A DNA stretch of 64,000 bases from Sclerotiophoma versabilis (GCA_012274445.1 JAAROD010000004.1:1550001-1614000), one strand, 5' to 3'. Positions 52,037 to 63,643 are shown, counted from the stretch's first letter. Numbers and translations: made by a program. Notes: generated from the letters alone by a model not told the origin.

Positions 52037-53119
52037 ATGAAGTACCTGGCCGTCGTAAGCACTCTGCTCGCTAGTGTTTCAGCGCACACAATCTTCACTC
52101 AGCTTCATGTAAACGGAGTGGGCCAGGGACATACCAAAGGTGTTCGAGTACCTGTGCGACAACCTCCAATGTCCATCTGCGTGAACTTACTGATCGATAT
52201 ATAGACCTACGATGGCCCAATTACTGACGTGACCTCCAATGACATGATTTGTAATGGAGGGTAAATAAAGACGCTGACTTCTTGAGTTTCCCAGCTTACG
52301 CTTCCCAGTCCAAACCCATTGAACCAGCCTCTGCCCAAGGACATCATCAACGTCAAAGCCGGCGACAAGCTCGCCACAGAATGGCACCATACGCTCGACT
52401 CGACCCCGGAAACCGACAAGTCAGACCCCATCGACCCAGGCCACCTTGGACCGATCATGGTCTACCTTGCAAAAGTCGACAGTGCCTTGACAACGACCGT
52501 GACGGGGCTGAAGTGTACGTCTTGATCAACACACCCGGCTGTGGCACAAATACATAGTTCTCGTGTACCTCGCTTGCTCCCTGCTGACGACCGCTAGGGT
52601 TCAAGATCTACGAAGACGGCCTTGATTCGAACGGCACATGGGCCGTGACACGCCTCTACAACAACAAAGGCAAAGTCGCGTTCACACTGCCCAAGTGCAT
52701 TCAAAACGGACAGTACATTACCTCCCTTTCCTATTACTCGCACCCGACCTTAAAAGCCAGCACCACATGACCTCTACAAGCACATCCTATCCCATGCTTG
52801 TATTCATCCTGCTGTACTGGCTCTCCCTACTCCTCAAGCCAACCCCTGACATCTGGGATTTGTTTCCAACACTGACACACTACTCAGATATCTGCTCCGC
52901 GCAGAGATCATCGCGCTGCACGCCGCGTCCAGCTATCCCGGCGCGCAGCTGTACATGGAATGTGCGCAGATCAATGTCACAGGCGGTGGGAGTGCGAACC
53001 CGTCCACTGTCAGCTTCCCAGGCGCATACAAGGGGACGGATCCAGGGATCAAGTTCCAGCTGTACTGGCCGGTACCGACGAGCTACACGATCCCAGGACC
53101 GAGGCCGTTTACCTGCTGA
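52037..53119 (+). CDS. AA9 lytic polysaccharide monooxygenase
   Basis: Five exons (52037-52153, 52205-52260, 52309-52514, 52598-52712, 52888-53119) give 241 residues; introns are 51, 48, 83 and 175 nt. The signal peptide MKYLAVVSTLLASVSA is cut before HTIFTQLHVNG, leaving the N-terminal His of the copper brace. The second copper His lies in LATEWHHTLDS. RVPTYDGPITDVTSNDMICN, HLGPIMVYLAKVDSAL and GLKWFKIYEDGLDSNGTW are classical AA9 segments. The axial Tyr is in AQLYMECAQINVTGGG. The C-terminus is KFQLYWPVPTSYTIPGPRPF then TC. There is no CBM. It cleaves cellulose oxidatively at the expense of O2 or H2O2 with an electron donor, for which the divergent cellobiose dehydrogenase is a natural partner. 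Confidence 0.95.
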
Positions 53120-53265
53120 GCGTGATGAGCGGAACGGGAAGGTACAAGTAAACAAGTCGCAGAGAAGACGCTGCGTGATAACCTAGAACGAACTTATTGC
53201 CTTCGCAGCTCGTGACGCCAAACTCCACGCTCCCAATCAAAATAAAAACCATCAAATACCCCCCC

Positions 53266-53860
53266 TCACTTATCCACACTCAACCCCCCAAACACCCTAT
53301 CCAACTCGTCAGCCTCCCGTGACTGTGGTGCCAGCACAGGTGCACCACTCCGCTCCCGCTGCTCTGCATGCCCATCCCCATCCAAGAAACCCTGCTCCTG
53401 TGCCTTCAACCCCTCATCCACGTTCTCGGGTTTGAGTATATGTACCCCACTATCCAGCCAGCCAGGCGCAACCCTCCTCTTCTCCGCCAGCTCCTCGGCT
53501 TCCCTGCGCTTCCTGTATGCCTCCAGGGTCTTCCTCGCGTCCGACTCTAGCTGGGCAAGATGCTCTTGTAGCGCCGTGCAGCTGCGTAGAATCTGGTCTG
53601 GGTGCGCTGTCTGGCCACTTGCAGATTGGACGTACTGCGGCGGTTGGTTTGGGTCGGAGCTCTGGTTTTGCTGGAGGACTGAGGGTGGGAGGGTTGAGGG
53701 TAGTGTGACGTAGGAGTATGGTAGTGGTACGCTGTGTGGGAGTGAGAGGAAGGGTGAGACTGTCAGAGGCACCTGCGCCAACAATGGATGTGGGTCTGGG
53801 ATGGGGTTAGTGGCAGGTGACAGCAGTGCGGCTGTTGTACAGCTTACGTTCGTCGTGCAT
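53266..53860 (-). CDS. Hypothetical coiled-coil protein, 180 aa
   Basis: Two exons (53848-53860 and 53266-53795, 52-nt intron GTAAGC...CAG) give 180 residues from MHDEHPHPLLAQVPL. The first exon is just 13 nt. The N-terminal half is Pro/Gln/Ser-rich and disordered. A coiled-coil helix follows at LQEHLAQLESDARKTLEAYR then KRREAEELAEKRR. The C-terminus is acidic, ending in ADELDRVFGGLSVDK. It is convergent with the LPMO gene, 146 bp apart. Function not recognised. Confidence 0.55.
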
Positions 53861-54456
53861 ATTGGTCTACGCAATCTGTTTGGGCAGGAGTACAATTGCT
53901 GTGTTGTGTTCAGGACGCTTTGCTGCTGTGTGGTGGTGGTCGGTGAGATGCTAGGATGCGGGATGATGCGTGGTGGGGAAGATGGAGGTGTGGAGCACGA
54001 TGCAGGTACCAACATTGGCACCCGATTGCACGTGAAAGTCATCACGTTTGTGCTTCAGGACCCATCTCTCAGCTCATAAGTTATGAGCGTAATTTATGAG
54101 AACGGCAATTGCGGAAGTCTGAGTTGCAGAAAGATTGACCATCAACAAGATCGAGCTCTACTTCACTGACAAGACATCACATCAGTAACAACTATCAATC
54201 ATCAGAGCGCGGAACGGCCGTACAACCAGCCGCACCAAGCTAGATTATTCTACTAGGTAGATAGCTATAAGGTATAACATGTCACTCGAGCCCCCAAACC
54301 CGGTACACATTTTCGAATCCGCAATCCCGTCGCGAAGTGGCATTACAAACATATGGAAAGTCGAAATAAAGTGGGGAATCTCGAAGGAAGAATATTGAAC
54401 ATCGACGCCTTAGTGCACAGCAACCATTGCTGGTACACAAACACCATGCGATATGC
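53861..54456. other. Intergenic region, 600 bp
   Basis: Between the coiled-coil gene and the septin stop codon. It contains the promoter of the coiled-coil gene and the septin 3' region. No coding frame with support. Confidence 0.45.
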
Positions 54457-55850
54457 TTAGCGACGACCGTGCGAGCGGTTGATGCTGCCCTGCATAGAGT
54501 CGACCTCGGTTTCGAGACGCTTGATCTCGGCATGGCTGGCCTCGAGGTCCTTGTTGAGACGGTCGCGCTCTGCAATGAGCTTCTGCTCCCACTGCCTGAA
54601 TCGCTGCTCCTCGACCTTGACCTGTTCGGTAAAGCGCTTGCGGAGAGCCTCCTCCTCCTCCTTGAACTTGGGGTTGTCAAGCTTCCTTGGGCGAGCTTCG
54701 CCAAACTTTCGTGTCTCCATCTGCTGTGCGCGGTATGCCTCGTAGTGGTTCTCCTCGGTGGTGTGGATGAGGTCGAGCATGTGGGTTCGGATGAGGATGG
54801 CACGGAGCTTCTTGAAGTCGCAGTGCTCCTCGTTCTCGACTTCGGCGACACCCCAGGCGTACTGGCGGCCCTTGACGGTGCGGCCGTCGTTGGTCTGTAC
54901 GTCCTTCTCGGAGCCAATGACAGAGAAAGGCATGGCGTCAATCAAGCTGTGGGCGTGCGCCATGGCGGCAGCATCGTCGTCCTCGAGCGGCGGCTGGTAG
55001 AACTTGATGCCCTGAGCTTCAAGAACTTGGCGAACCTATACCATGTCAGCATTCTATGTTACTGAGTCCTGCAATCCTACATACCCTCGTCTTGAACTTG
55101 AACAGGTCTGTGGGGCTCAGTGTGTCGGCCTTAGCGACAACAGGGATCAGGTTGACACGTGTGCATAGCTTCTTCATGACTTCGATGTCGAGGGGCTTCA
55201 AGGTGTGGCCGGTGGGACGGATGAAATACAAGCAAGCGTGTACACGAAGGTCGATCTTCTCCTTGCGCTGCGGCTGCTGCTCCTGCAGCATGTAGGACTC
55301 GTGCTGGTCATCGAGGAACTCGATAATGGGCTGCCACGAGTCGCGGTTGTTGACGTAGTCGCCGAAGCCGGGGGTGTCAATGACAGTGAGACGGACTGCA
55401 GCTATTAGCCAGGGGCTCGTATTCCATTGAAGTGCCAGATGTACCCTTGAAGAACTTCTCCTCGAGCTCGGCCTTGGTGATCTCGATCTCGACAGTCTTG
55501 TCCATCTGCTTGTGGTGTCGTCGCTTGTGGTCGGCATAGTTCTTGATGGTTGTGGAGAAGAGGGTGTTGATGAAGGTTGTCTTTCCGAGGCCGGACTCGC
55601 CAGCAACCTGTACGCGTGAGCATAGCCTACAGCATTTGTACAAGGGGTGTTTACCATGATAGTGAAGGCAGCACCGCGCTTGGCGACAATCTTGTGCCTG
55701 TCCTACGTTAGTTTGGAACGCTATGCATGTCCTGAGGGGTCGCACCTCTGGTTGGGCAGCTGAAGCAAAAGGTTAGCAGAAATTTCGCACAGTCTGCAGA
55801 GCGAGTATACGCACATTGGCAATGCCAATTGGGGAAGCTGACTCGGCCAT
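54457..55850 (-). CDS. aspC: Septin (Cdc12/AspC group)
   Basis: Six exons (55815-55850, 55746-55759, 55655-55697, 55445-55607, 55085-55395, 54457-55035) give 381 residues; exon 2 is a 14-nt microexon. The N-terminus reads SASPIGIANLPNQRHKIVAK. GESGLGKTTFINTLF is the P-loop, VIDTPGFGDYVNN switch II, and IPVVAKADTLSPTD the G4 AKAD motif. The septin-unique element follows in YAWGVAEVENEEHCDFKKLR. The C-terminal 90 residues form a heptad coiled coil (EEEEALRKRFTEQVKVEEQR, ERDRLNKDLEASHAEIKRL). The opening ASPIGIANLPNQRHKIVAKR is what I recall from Aspergillus Cdc12/AspC, so the group assignment is fairly confident. Septins assemble into rods and rings at septa and branches. Confidence 0.93.
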
Positions 55851-56249
55851 TGCGAGCTGGTGTGTTGGGGCAGTCGTGTGTATGGAGGCCTGGGGCGAGT
55901 GTCAGTCGGGACAGCTTGGACTGGCGCTTGTTTCTGGGTGTGGAACTGACGTGGTCGGTTTATGGACGGATGGATGGAGCTGGCACCGTCAGAAGAAGTG
56001 CGCGCTGCAGTCGTGGGTGGAGAGTGCTGGGGAGATGTGGTGTTTGGACAATTTGGCTGTCCCCTTTCTGCACGACGCCCATTCGGCAAGCACTGACCCT
56101 GAACGGGGAAACCGCGCTACTGCGCGCCGGCGCTTTTCTGGTTGAGCTAGTGGCCGCAACTCTCAAAAAAGTTCGAGATGATGCTCTTGCACGCCCCGCC
56201 GCGATAAGTAGACAGTCTTGAGGTCGGAACGCTGCTCGAGACCTCCACG
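55851..56249. promoter_or_regulatory. Divergent promoter, septin / PWP2
   Basis: This 400-bp region lies between the divergent septin and Pwp2 genes. Short frames overlap the septin 5' end. I see no specific element. Confidence 0.45.
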
Positions 56250-59021
56250 ATGAAGACTGACTTCCAGGTATGTCTTGCGACCGTGACTCTGTTTTCTGCG
56301 ACTCTGCTCATTTCACAATAGTTCTCCAATCTGCTCGGTACGGTCTACAGCAGAGGCAACCTGCTCTTCACCCCAGATGGAACATGTTTGCTGTCGCCGG
56401 TCGGTAACAGGGTGACTGTGTTCGATCTTGTCAAGTAAAGCCATCTTATGAGCTGTCCATGCCACCGCACTAACAATCTTAGCTCCAAATCACACACTCT
56501 TCCTTTCGCACATCGAACGAACATCGCCCGCTTGGCACTGAATCCTCGAGGCAACTTGCTCCTCTCCGTCGACGAGAACGGTCGCGCGATTCTGACGAAT
56601 ATACCCCGCCGAGTCGTCCTCTACCACTTCTCTCTTCGCGGTGAAGTTACCGCCCTCGCTTTCGCGCCGTCCGGCCGACACTTCGCAGTCGGCATTGGCA
56701 GGCAGATCGAAGTATGGCACACACCATCGACACCAGATGTTGCAGAGGGTGATTTGGAGTTCGCGCCATTCGTGCGACACCGAATGTATACGGGACACTA
56801 TGACGCTGTACAGAGCATTGAGTGGTCGAGTGACTCGAGGTTCTTCCTCAGCGCGTCCAAAGATTTGACGGCGCGGATATGGAGTCTTGACGAAGAGGAC
56901 GGTTCTGCACAGACTACACTGGGAGGTCACAGGCAAGCAATCATGGGCGCATGGTTCTCAAAGGACCAAGAGACAATCTACACGGTCAGCAAGGACGGTG
57001 CGCTGTTCATGTGGAAGTACATGCTGCGATACGATGCGCCGGATGATGCCGATGAAGAGGACGACGATAACCTACAATGGGGCATCGCCGAGCGACACTT
57101 CTTTAACCAGAACAGCGCCCACGTCACTTGCGCCGGTTTCCACCCCGAATCGAAACTGCTGGTCACAGGCTTCTCCAACGGTACCTTCTTCATCCATGAG
57201 CTCCCCGAATTCGCACAAATCCAGAGTTTGAGCATATCGCAAAATGACATCGACTACGTCGCAATCAACAAGACTGGAGAGTGGCTGGCGTTCGGCGCTT
57301 CGAAGCTGGGCCAATTGCTTGTTTGGGAGTGGCAGTCCGAGTCGTACGTCCTGAAGCAGCAGGGACACTTCGATTCAATGAACACGATTGCATACTCGCC
57401 TGAAGGTCAACGCATCATCACAGCAGCGGATGATGGCAAGATCAAGGTGTGGGACGTGAATTCTGGTTTCTGTGTTGTAACATTCACGGAGCACATGGGT
57501 GGTGTAACGGCCTGCGAGTTTGCAAAGAGGGGCAACGTCTTGTTCACAGCAAGTCTGGATGGCTCAGTGAGAGCATGGGATTTGATCAGATACCGCAACT
57601 TCCGCACATTCACAGCCCCGTCGCGATTATCTTTCTCATCGTTGGCGGTCGACCCCAGCGGTGAAGTCATCTGCGCCGGTTCAATCGACACGTCCGATAT
57701 CCACATCTGGTCTGTCCAGACCGGGCAACTCCTTGACACACTCTCTGGCCACGAAGGGCCGGTCTCGACATTAGTATTCTCGCCAGATGCGTCGACACTG
57801 GTCAGCGGAAGTTGGGACAAGACGGTCCGTGTCTGGAACATTTTCGCACGCACACAAACCAGCGAACCGCTGCAGCTGATGGCAGACGTCCTTTCCGTTG
57901 CCTTCCGCCCTGACTCGAAGCAGATAGCTGTCACAACCCTAGATGGCCAGCTGACCTTCTGGAACGTGTCTGATGCTGCACAAGAAAATGGTGTTGATGC
58001 TCGTCGCGACGTGTCCGGTGGGCGCAAAATGTCAGATCGTCGCACAGCAGCCAACGTTGCTGGCACAAAATCTTTCACCGCAGTCAGGTACAGCGCGGAT
58101 GGATCGTGCGTGCTCGCAGGCGGCAACAGCAAGTACATCTGTCTGTACGACGTACAGTCCGGTGTTTTGCTGAAGAAGTTCACTGTATCCGTGAACCTGT
58201 CGCTGGACGGCACTCAAGAGTTCCTCAACAGCGAACTACTGACTGATGCAGGGCCACAAGGCCTCATTGACGAAACGGGCGAGGCTTCAGATATCGAGGA
58301 CCGCCGTGATACCACATTACCCGGCGCGCAAAAGGGCATAGGCGCAAGGCGAACACGCCCAGAAGTTAGGGTCCCAGCAGTAGCTTTTTCACCAACAGGA
58401 CGGGCCTTCTGCGCAGCTTCGACAGAAGGACTTCTCATCTACTCACTCGACAACGTGTTCCAGTTTGATCCCTTCGACCTCGACATCAGTGTAACACCTT
58501 CCACAACCCTCGAGACTCTCGCTCAGCAAGAGTACCTGAAAGCACTTGTTATGGCCTTCCGCCTCAATGAGCGCAACCTTATCCGCCGTGTTTACGAAGC
58601 CACACCAGTTGAAGATATCCCTCTTGTCGTCAAGGAGCTACCGCCAGTTTACCTTGGGCGATTACTACGCTTTGTTGCTGTACAAGCCGATGAATCACCG
58701 CATCTGGAGTTCAACCTGGTATGGATAGAATCGCTCCTCAGTAAACATGGACGGTGGATGAAGGATAACAAGAGCGGCCTCGAGGCTGAGCTGCGGAGCG
58801 TAGAAAAGGCAGTCAGGCGGATACAAGCAGAGCTTGCAAGATTAGCAGATGAGAACATCTACCGGATAGAGTACCTACTTGCGCAGCCAGTCGAAAAGGC
58901 TGAGAAGTCAAGAGAGCTCGACTTCGAGGTCAAGTCGATAGGGAACGGTATTGTGGATGAGAAGATGGCTGATGACGAAGATGCTGAGGACGATGAAGGA
59001 GGGTGGGAAGGTTTTGAGTGA
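56250..59021 (+). CDS. PWP2: Periodic tryptophan protein 2 (U3 snoRNP / SSU processome subunit Utp1)
   Basis: Three exons (56250-56267, 56322-56434, 56483-59021) give 889 residues; exon 1 is 18 nt. The N-terminus reads MKTDFQFSNLLGTVYSRGNL. Two WD40 propellers follow, with repeats such as GHYDAVQSIEWSSDSRFFLS, LTARIWSLDEED, GHFDSMNTIAYSPEGQRIIT, KIKVWDVNSGFCV, GHEGPVSTLVFSPDASTLVS and WDKTVRVWNIF. A Utp12-type helical domain occupies about residues 690-830 (LAQQEYLKALVMAFRLNERN, ELPPVYLGRLLRFVAVQ, FNLVWIESLLSKHGRWMKD). The tail is acidic. Pwp2 is an essential nucleolar component of UtpB, binding the 5' ETS of pre-rRNA and needed for early 18S processing. Length and order match the family. Confidence 0.96.
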
Positions 59022-59282
59022 TTGTGTTATAGAGGTTTGACATTCCGCAATGACGGACATTTACTGGTTCACTGAACGCCTCTCAAATACCTTGGCAAGA
59101 CACGTTTTGAGTAGGACGCGCTTTCCAGAGCTGATCTCACGATTCCCAAACAAGCTAGTGCAACCCCACATTCAGCCATCATACGTCAGCACATCATCGT
59201 TCACTCAGCTTTCGCAAACACCACTCCATCATTTGGCCCACTGCGCATACGAAAGTACAGATAGCTCTCGAAATCTACTACA

Positions 59283-60052
59283 ATGCCATCGAATTGCCCT
59301 AGTATCGCGCATCCAGATGCATCCTCAATCAACGTGACTTCGATCCTGTACGAGCAATACCAGGACGCACCGAAAGACGATTGGGACCGACTGCTCAAAT
59401 GTTGGGGCATCTTAGACTGTGGAGACTGCCATCGCAGCAATGGGTCATGCGGATGGTGTCCGATCGTAAGTATTGTCCTCCACTTTCTTGCCCCTCAACC
59501 GCTTGCGTGAGATAGCTTTGATACATGAACGAAAGGAGACAGTTAACATACCGCTAATTACATTTTCTCACATCACTGCAGTCTTCAACGTGTCTCCCGC
59601 TGCCTACAGACCGCTTATCCAGAGCCTTTCCACTTCTGACCCCAGTCCGATACAAAGGCATCTGCGCCCTTGGATCCGAGCGCTTCGAGCTCAGGACCGG
59701 CGGTTTAGGATGTCAAGTCTCAACAATTACGTTCTTGACCTCCATTGTCACTATCTTTGCTACCATCTTTGGGCTTCTGGTCATCTACGGCCTAGCAACT
59801 GTCATCAAGTGGCTCTATCTAGCAATCAGAGGAAGCAACAATGGCTGGGTACAGTATGCCAACGGCACGGGAGAGATCTGGGTCAGGAAGGAGAGCTGGG
59901 GTAAGTGGTGGAGGAGAATCACCGGGCAGCAGAAAGAGTATGAGATCGAAGAGGTTGACGAGGGTACGGATGAGAGGGGTTGGAATTGGTGGCGAGCAGC
60001 GAAGAGGAGTATCAACGGTTCTGCGGACGAGGGAAGGGTACGCTTGGAGTGA
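59283..60052 (+). CDS. Single-pass TM protein with Cys-rich (PSI-like) ectodomain
   Basis: Two exons (59283-59465 and 59582-60052, 116-nt intron GTAAGT...CAG) give 217 residues from MPSNCPSIAHPDASS. The first exon holds a cysteine cluster, LLKCWGILDCGDCHRSNGSC then GWCPI, continuing after splicing as SSTCLPLP, reminiscent of a PSI/plexin-type knot. A TM helix follows at TSIVTIFATIFGLLVIYGLA then TVIKWLYLAI. The C-terminal cytosolic part is aromatic and basic (WGKWWRRITGQQKEYEIEEV). There is no evident signal peptide in this model, so the topology or start may need an upstream exon. Function unknown; fungal proteins of this design are found near membranes. Confidence 0.7.
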
Positions 60053-60364
60053 CCTGCGACACCGCAAAGATATTTCTGGGCTACATGGTCTGGGTTGCGT
60101 CTTCGCTTGGAGATCATGAGTAGATGCAAGTGCCTACACAGAACGACCTGCTTGTTTCCACCTTCACCTCAAACACCTCGGCGCACCACGTCATCGACTT
60201 CTTTCACCTGTCTCCTCTGGTGCACGTGGGTCTCCGCCTGCGCTTTGATTATCATATAAACCCCACTTATTCCAATCAACTTTCCTACTTCACGCCACAT
60301 TCACAACTTAACTTTTCAGGGTTGATCAACTCTCTGTAACTAGTTTACGTCAACAGCTGTCACC
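60053..60364. other. Intergenic region, 312 bp
   Basis: Between the TM-protein gene and the unresolved locus. Pyrimidine-rich towards the right, as in a fungal promoter. Nothing else. Confidence 0.4.
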
Positions 60365-61069
60365 ATGTTCAGGGTGCCTGGCAGCGTCACTGCCCTCAAG
60401 TTGGGCGCGGACGACTATGGTGCTTTTATATCTGAGTCTGTTCGCACGCCTTCTCGCCCAAGCGATACCGGCAAAGGCCCTCTTCCCGATCACCTTCCAG
60501 TCAATGGTATATATGCTCCATTGCAGATGTCTGGTCAAGACTGACATCACTTCAGAACGTCAGACCAACCAGAGCGCCCAGCTACTGCTCACCATATCGA
60601 GAAGAGGCATCGCCGTTCCACCTTGCTCAGCCACCTTGAACGGAGTACGGCGAAGCCCTCTGGTACTGACAACCACAGATTCGATGTGCAGACACTGGCT
60701 CAGGCCGCTGTCGATGAGTCCCGCGCAATTTCTACAGCAACAGTAGAAACTTTTCTGCGACCGCGCGAGAAATAGAGGTTTGCAAACCTTGCATCTCACT
60801 TGTGCAAAATCACTAATCACTCTGCAGATCTTCTTGACAGCAAGCGTTGACCCAGCCCATTTCGAGCTTCTGCATACCAGTGATCCGTCGTCGGAGTTCA
60901 CCCCCGTCTGGCCGCCTCCGTCCGACATCAAAGACGCGGTCACAGCAAAACAGCCATTGTCTCGACATCTTACGAAGCTCGAGCATGACAGGCTGCATAG
61001 CTTTCCACTACCAGAAACTGGACAGCAAGCTTCTGAACTTGAATACCAACCGTGTCTCCTGAGTTAGTA
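60365..61069 (+). CDS. Coding-like locus with unresolved splicing
   Basis: An ATG at 60365 opens MFRVPGSVTALKLGADDYGA then TPSRPSDTGKGPLPDHLPVN. A second coding-like block (60553-60773) contains IEKRHRRSTLLSHLERSTAK and RFDVQTLAQAAVDESRAIST, in a frame that a simple GT-AG intron (GTATAT...CAG) does not reach. A third block (60829-61069) includes SVDPAHFELLHTSDPSSEFT then PVWPPPSDIKDAVTAKQPLS. The character is soluble, disordered and charged. I could not build one consistent model; either introns were misjudged or a frameshift exists. No domain recognised. Confidence 0.35.
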
Positions 61070-61079
61070 TTGCAGATTC

Positions 61080-61895
61080 GATCGGCAAGCTAGTGGGAGA
61101 ATGCAAGGAGCGCTTCCAGCAGGTCAAACCGAAAGACTGGAGGCCAAAGTCGAGAAATCAGATCAAGAAAGAGAAGGCTGTGTCCGAGGAGAAAGATGTG
61201 GAAGACAGCTTCAACGGTGGCATTGTTGTGGGTGATGGGACCGGAAACGGGAAGATGAACGAACATGCTGGAGGTTGGAGTGCTCCATCTGGCTGGGACA
61301 ATGGGAACTTTGACGATGCGTTGGGCAATGCTCAGTTTGTCCATGAAGACAACAGCCGGGGCGCGTGCTATGATGTTCCGCAGACCTCTCCCCTTTGTAA
61401 CTGGTACGAAATTCCGGCAGACTCTCCTCAGTACCGTGCTTGTTACACGGGCAGCGTTCGGGGAGCCAGCGATGACTGTGACGCTGACAGTGGCTGGGCC
61501 AACAACAACGAGTACTGTCCGGGCTGCCATTGCTTGAAGAACACTTCCGCCTATGAGTCCTGCGATTTCCAGTCATACCACATCGCTGCTACTCAGCTTC
61601 AACTGCACCATACACTTCCTGTGCCGTCACCTATTGGGTCACCGCCAAGTCGGACGGCGAGGAGATTCACATTCCGATCGACAGCGAACGCGTCTCCGGT
61701 CCCGAGAAGAGCATTTGCAACGGTGGCATGCAGAAGATTTGGAAGTGGATTCGCGAAGAAGGACTTGGTGACAGAGCCAGCTTACAAGACGCTTTCGACT
61801 TGGCTCAGTCTATGCATGAGGATAAGGCTGGTGACACCGAGTCCAGGAGGGCGTATCGTAGGGTCGAGTCGAAGATGTCGTACTGGAATACCTAG
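61080..61895 (+). CDS. Cys-rich hypothetical protein, 3' exons of an unresolved gene
   Basis: The first exon-like block starts after an acceptor near 61077: DSIGKLVGECKERFQQVKPK, continuing with a Gly/Asn-rich part and a cysteine-rich part (CYDVPQTSPLCNWYEIPADS, NNNEYCPGCHCLKNTSAYES). A second block ending at the stop near 61895 reads TSCAVTYWVTAKSDGEEIHI, ICNGGMQKIWKWIREEGLGD and RRVESKMSYWNT. The two blocks are in different frames and must be joined by an intron whose exact donor I could not fix. There is no start codon in the first block, so upstream exons are needed, perhaps within 60365-61069. The function is unknown. Confidence 0.4.
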
Positions 61896-62318
61896 GTCCA
61901 CTTCTTGGTGAGCTTTCGATCATACGTTCCAGACGGCCTCTCCTGACATAGTTGCAGCGGCACGAAGCCTGGAAAATGGGTAGACGTGGCAGCTTTGGGA
62001 AACATACATACGGATAAGATTCAGTACTATAACAATCGACAGACATGCGAGAGTTTGGAAGCAACGGCTGATGAGGACTGGCGGTACCTGATCACCTTCA
62101 AATAGCCAATAATGGTATTCTTCTACCAGTAGTTCCCACGTGTACAGTGTTGTGTGCTCTGGCAACTTCTATGAGATATCCAGTCGCATTTATGTTCTTG
62201 TGCTCGTATCTTCATAACTGCCGCAGATTCTATACGTCTCCCTCATCATTGTATGCTCGGCCAAAGTTTTCTTTGTAGCCGTCCAACACCCTCTCCTTGT
62301 GATCCATCAACACATCTC
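61896..62318. other. Intergenic region, 420 bp
   Basis: Between the unresolved locus and the convergent Lcl2 gene. Short frames only; no repeat or RNA gene. Confidence 0.4.
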
Positions 62319-62728
62319 CTACAACAGGCCCTTCCTAGCCAACTCGACCTTCTTTGCGAACTCGCCCTCAGCCCACCCTCCCTTGCTCCCACAGATTGAA
62401 ATTCCCTCCCCAAGCTCAACTTTATCCTCGGTCGCTTCCCAGGCGCAGGGACAGTGGTGCGGGAAGTGTACACAGGACAAGGTGCCGGGGCAGAGGTAGT
62501 GTGAGCATTGCGCTAGACAATATGTTAGCATTGGGCTCTTGATCACACGAGTCTTAGAGCGTATTGTATACCATTCTCATACTGCGCCTGGTACCACGAG
62601 CTATCGCTCCTCACGTTCGCCTGCTGCTGTTGCTGCTGTCCTCCGCCGCCGAACATTTGGTCGAAGAAGCCGAATTGCGCGGTTGCAGTGAGGGTCCATA
62701 GACCAAGGAGGACAAGAAACTTGAACAT
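62319..62728 (-). CDS. LCL2: Long chronological lifespan protein 2 (Lcl2), secreted small Cys protein
   Basis: Two exons (62572-62728 and 62319-62512, 59-nt intron) give 116 residues. The signal peptide is MFKFLVLLGLWTLTATAQ. The mature N-terminus has FGFFDQMFGGGGQQQQQQ, then VRSDSSWYQAQYENAQCSHY then LCPGTLSCVHFPHHCPCAWE and ELGEGISICGSKGG, ending ELARKGLL. Each feature (QFGFFDQMFGGG, SWYQAQYE, LCPGT-SCVHFPHHCPC, C-terminal ARKGLL) is what I remember for the fungal Lcl2 family. The yeast member was named for a lifespan phenotype and is secreted or ER-resident; its biochemical function is not established. Confidence 0.93.
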
Positions 62729-63010
62729 ATTTGTTGTGCGCTACTTGTGCGAGTTTGAAGGCGTGGATTGCGGGAGTTTGGGGGATGTCATGGCACTCGT
62801 GGTGTTGCTGATGTGGAGCTTAAACCTGCTATGCGCTGATTGGTTGACTGCGTGCAAGGTGGAGGCCAGGCGCAGGGATGCCCAGCCAAGACGCGAGGTC
62901 TCGGTGGTCCGCAAAAAATCCCATCTCGAAATTCGCAAAGCTCGAAGCTCGACCACCGCCAACCGTCAACCGTCAACACTTCACTACCGTTCGCAAATAC
63001 AATCGCCGCC

Positions 63011-63344
63011 ATGCATCTTATGTACATCGCCGACCCCGCGGACCCGTCCAAGCGCATCTACACCCTGCAGAAGGTCATCGACGGAAAGGTCTCTAAGAGC
63101 GCCCACCCGGCCCGCTTCTCGCCCGACGACAAGTACAGCAGACATCGCGTTACGATCAAGAAGCGCTACGGACTTCTCTTGACACAGCAGAGTAAGTCAC
63201 GAAATTCCACATAGGCAGGATAGACAGGGAGGAAAGGTGTGGGAGGATCCACACGAGCAAAACTTTCGAAGACACAGAATGCGAACTGTTCATGGACAGT
63301 GCGCTGACAATGCTGCAGAGAACAAGGTCGCCGAGCGCTCCTAA
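63011..63344 (+). CDS. NOP10: H/ACA ribonucleoprotein subunit Nop10
   Basis: Two exons (63011-63191 and 63319-63344, 127-nt intron GTAAGT...CAG) give 68 residues. The sequence MHLMYIADPADPSKRIYTLQ, then KVIDGKVSKSAHPARFSPDD and KYSRHRVTIKKRYGLLLTQQ, is the strongly conserved Nop10 fold, a small zinc-ribbon-like strand followed by a linear segment that contacts Cbf5. As in other eukaryotic Nop10 proteins the zinc cysteines are absent. The short second exon adds KNKVAERS. Nop10 is an essential component of the H/ACA pseudouridylation complex in the nucleolus. Together with Pwp2 it makes this part of the window a ribosome-biogenesis pair, though the genes are not adjacent. Confidence 0.95.
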
Positions 63345-63643
63345 ACAAGTCAACGACTCAGCGAATTTGCAAATGCGCGAACTCAAGCTACAGAAACGAT
63401 TCAATTCGGGCAGCGACAAGCGCAGCGCTTTCAATGCGCAATCTATAGCTGTTGGGATGACTACGATGTAGACAAAAGGCACGGCATGGCGTTACACGGC
63501 GTACAGGCGGAACTGCAGTCAAGTATTCCACGACTAGCACAAGCTCAGGGTTTTTCGACGATGCATCAATACCAATTTCTCACTTCAAACTCCATACCCA
63601 AGACCAATCGTGCGTCTACCTTGGTTCTCAGACCTCTCGTGCC

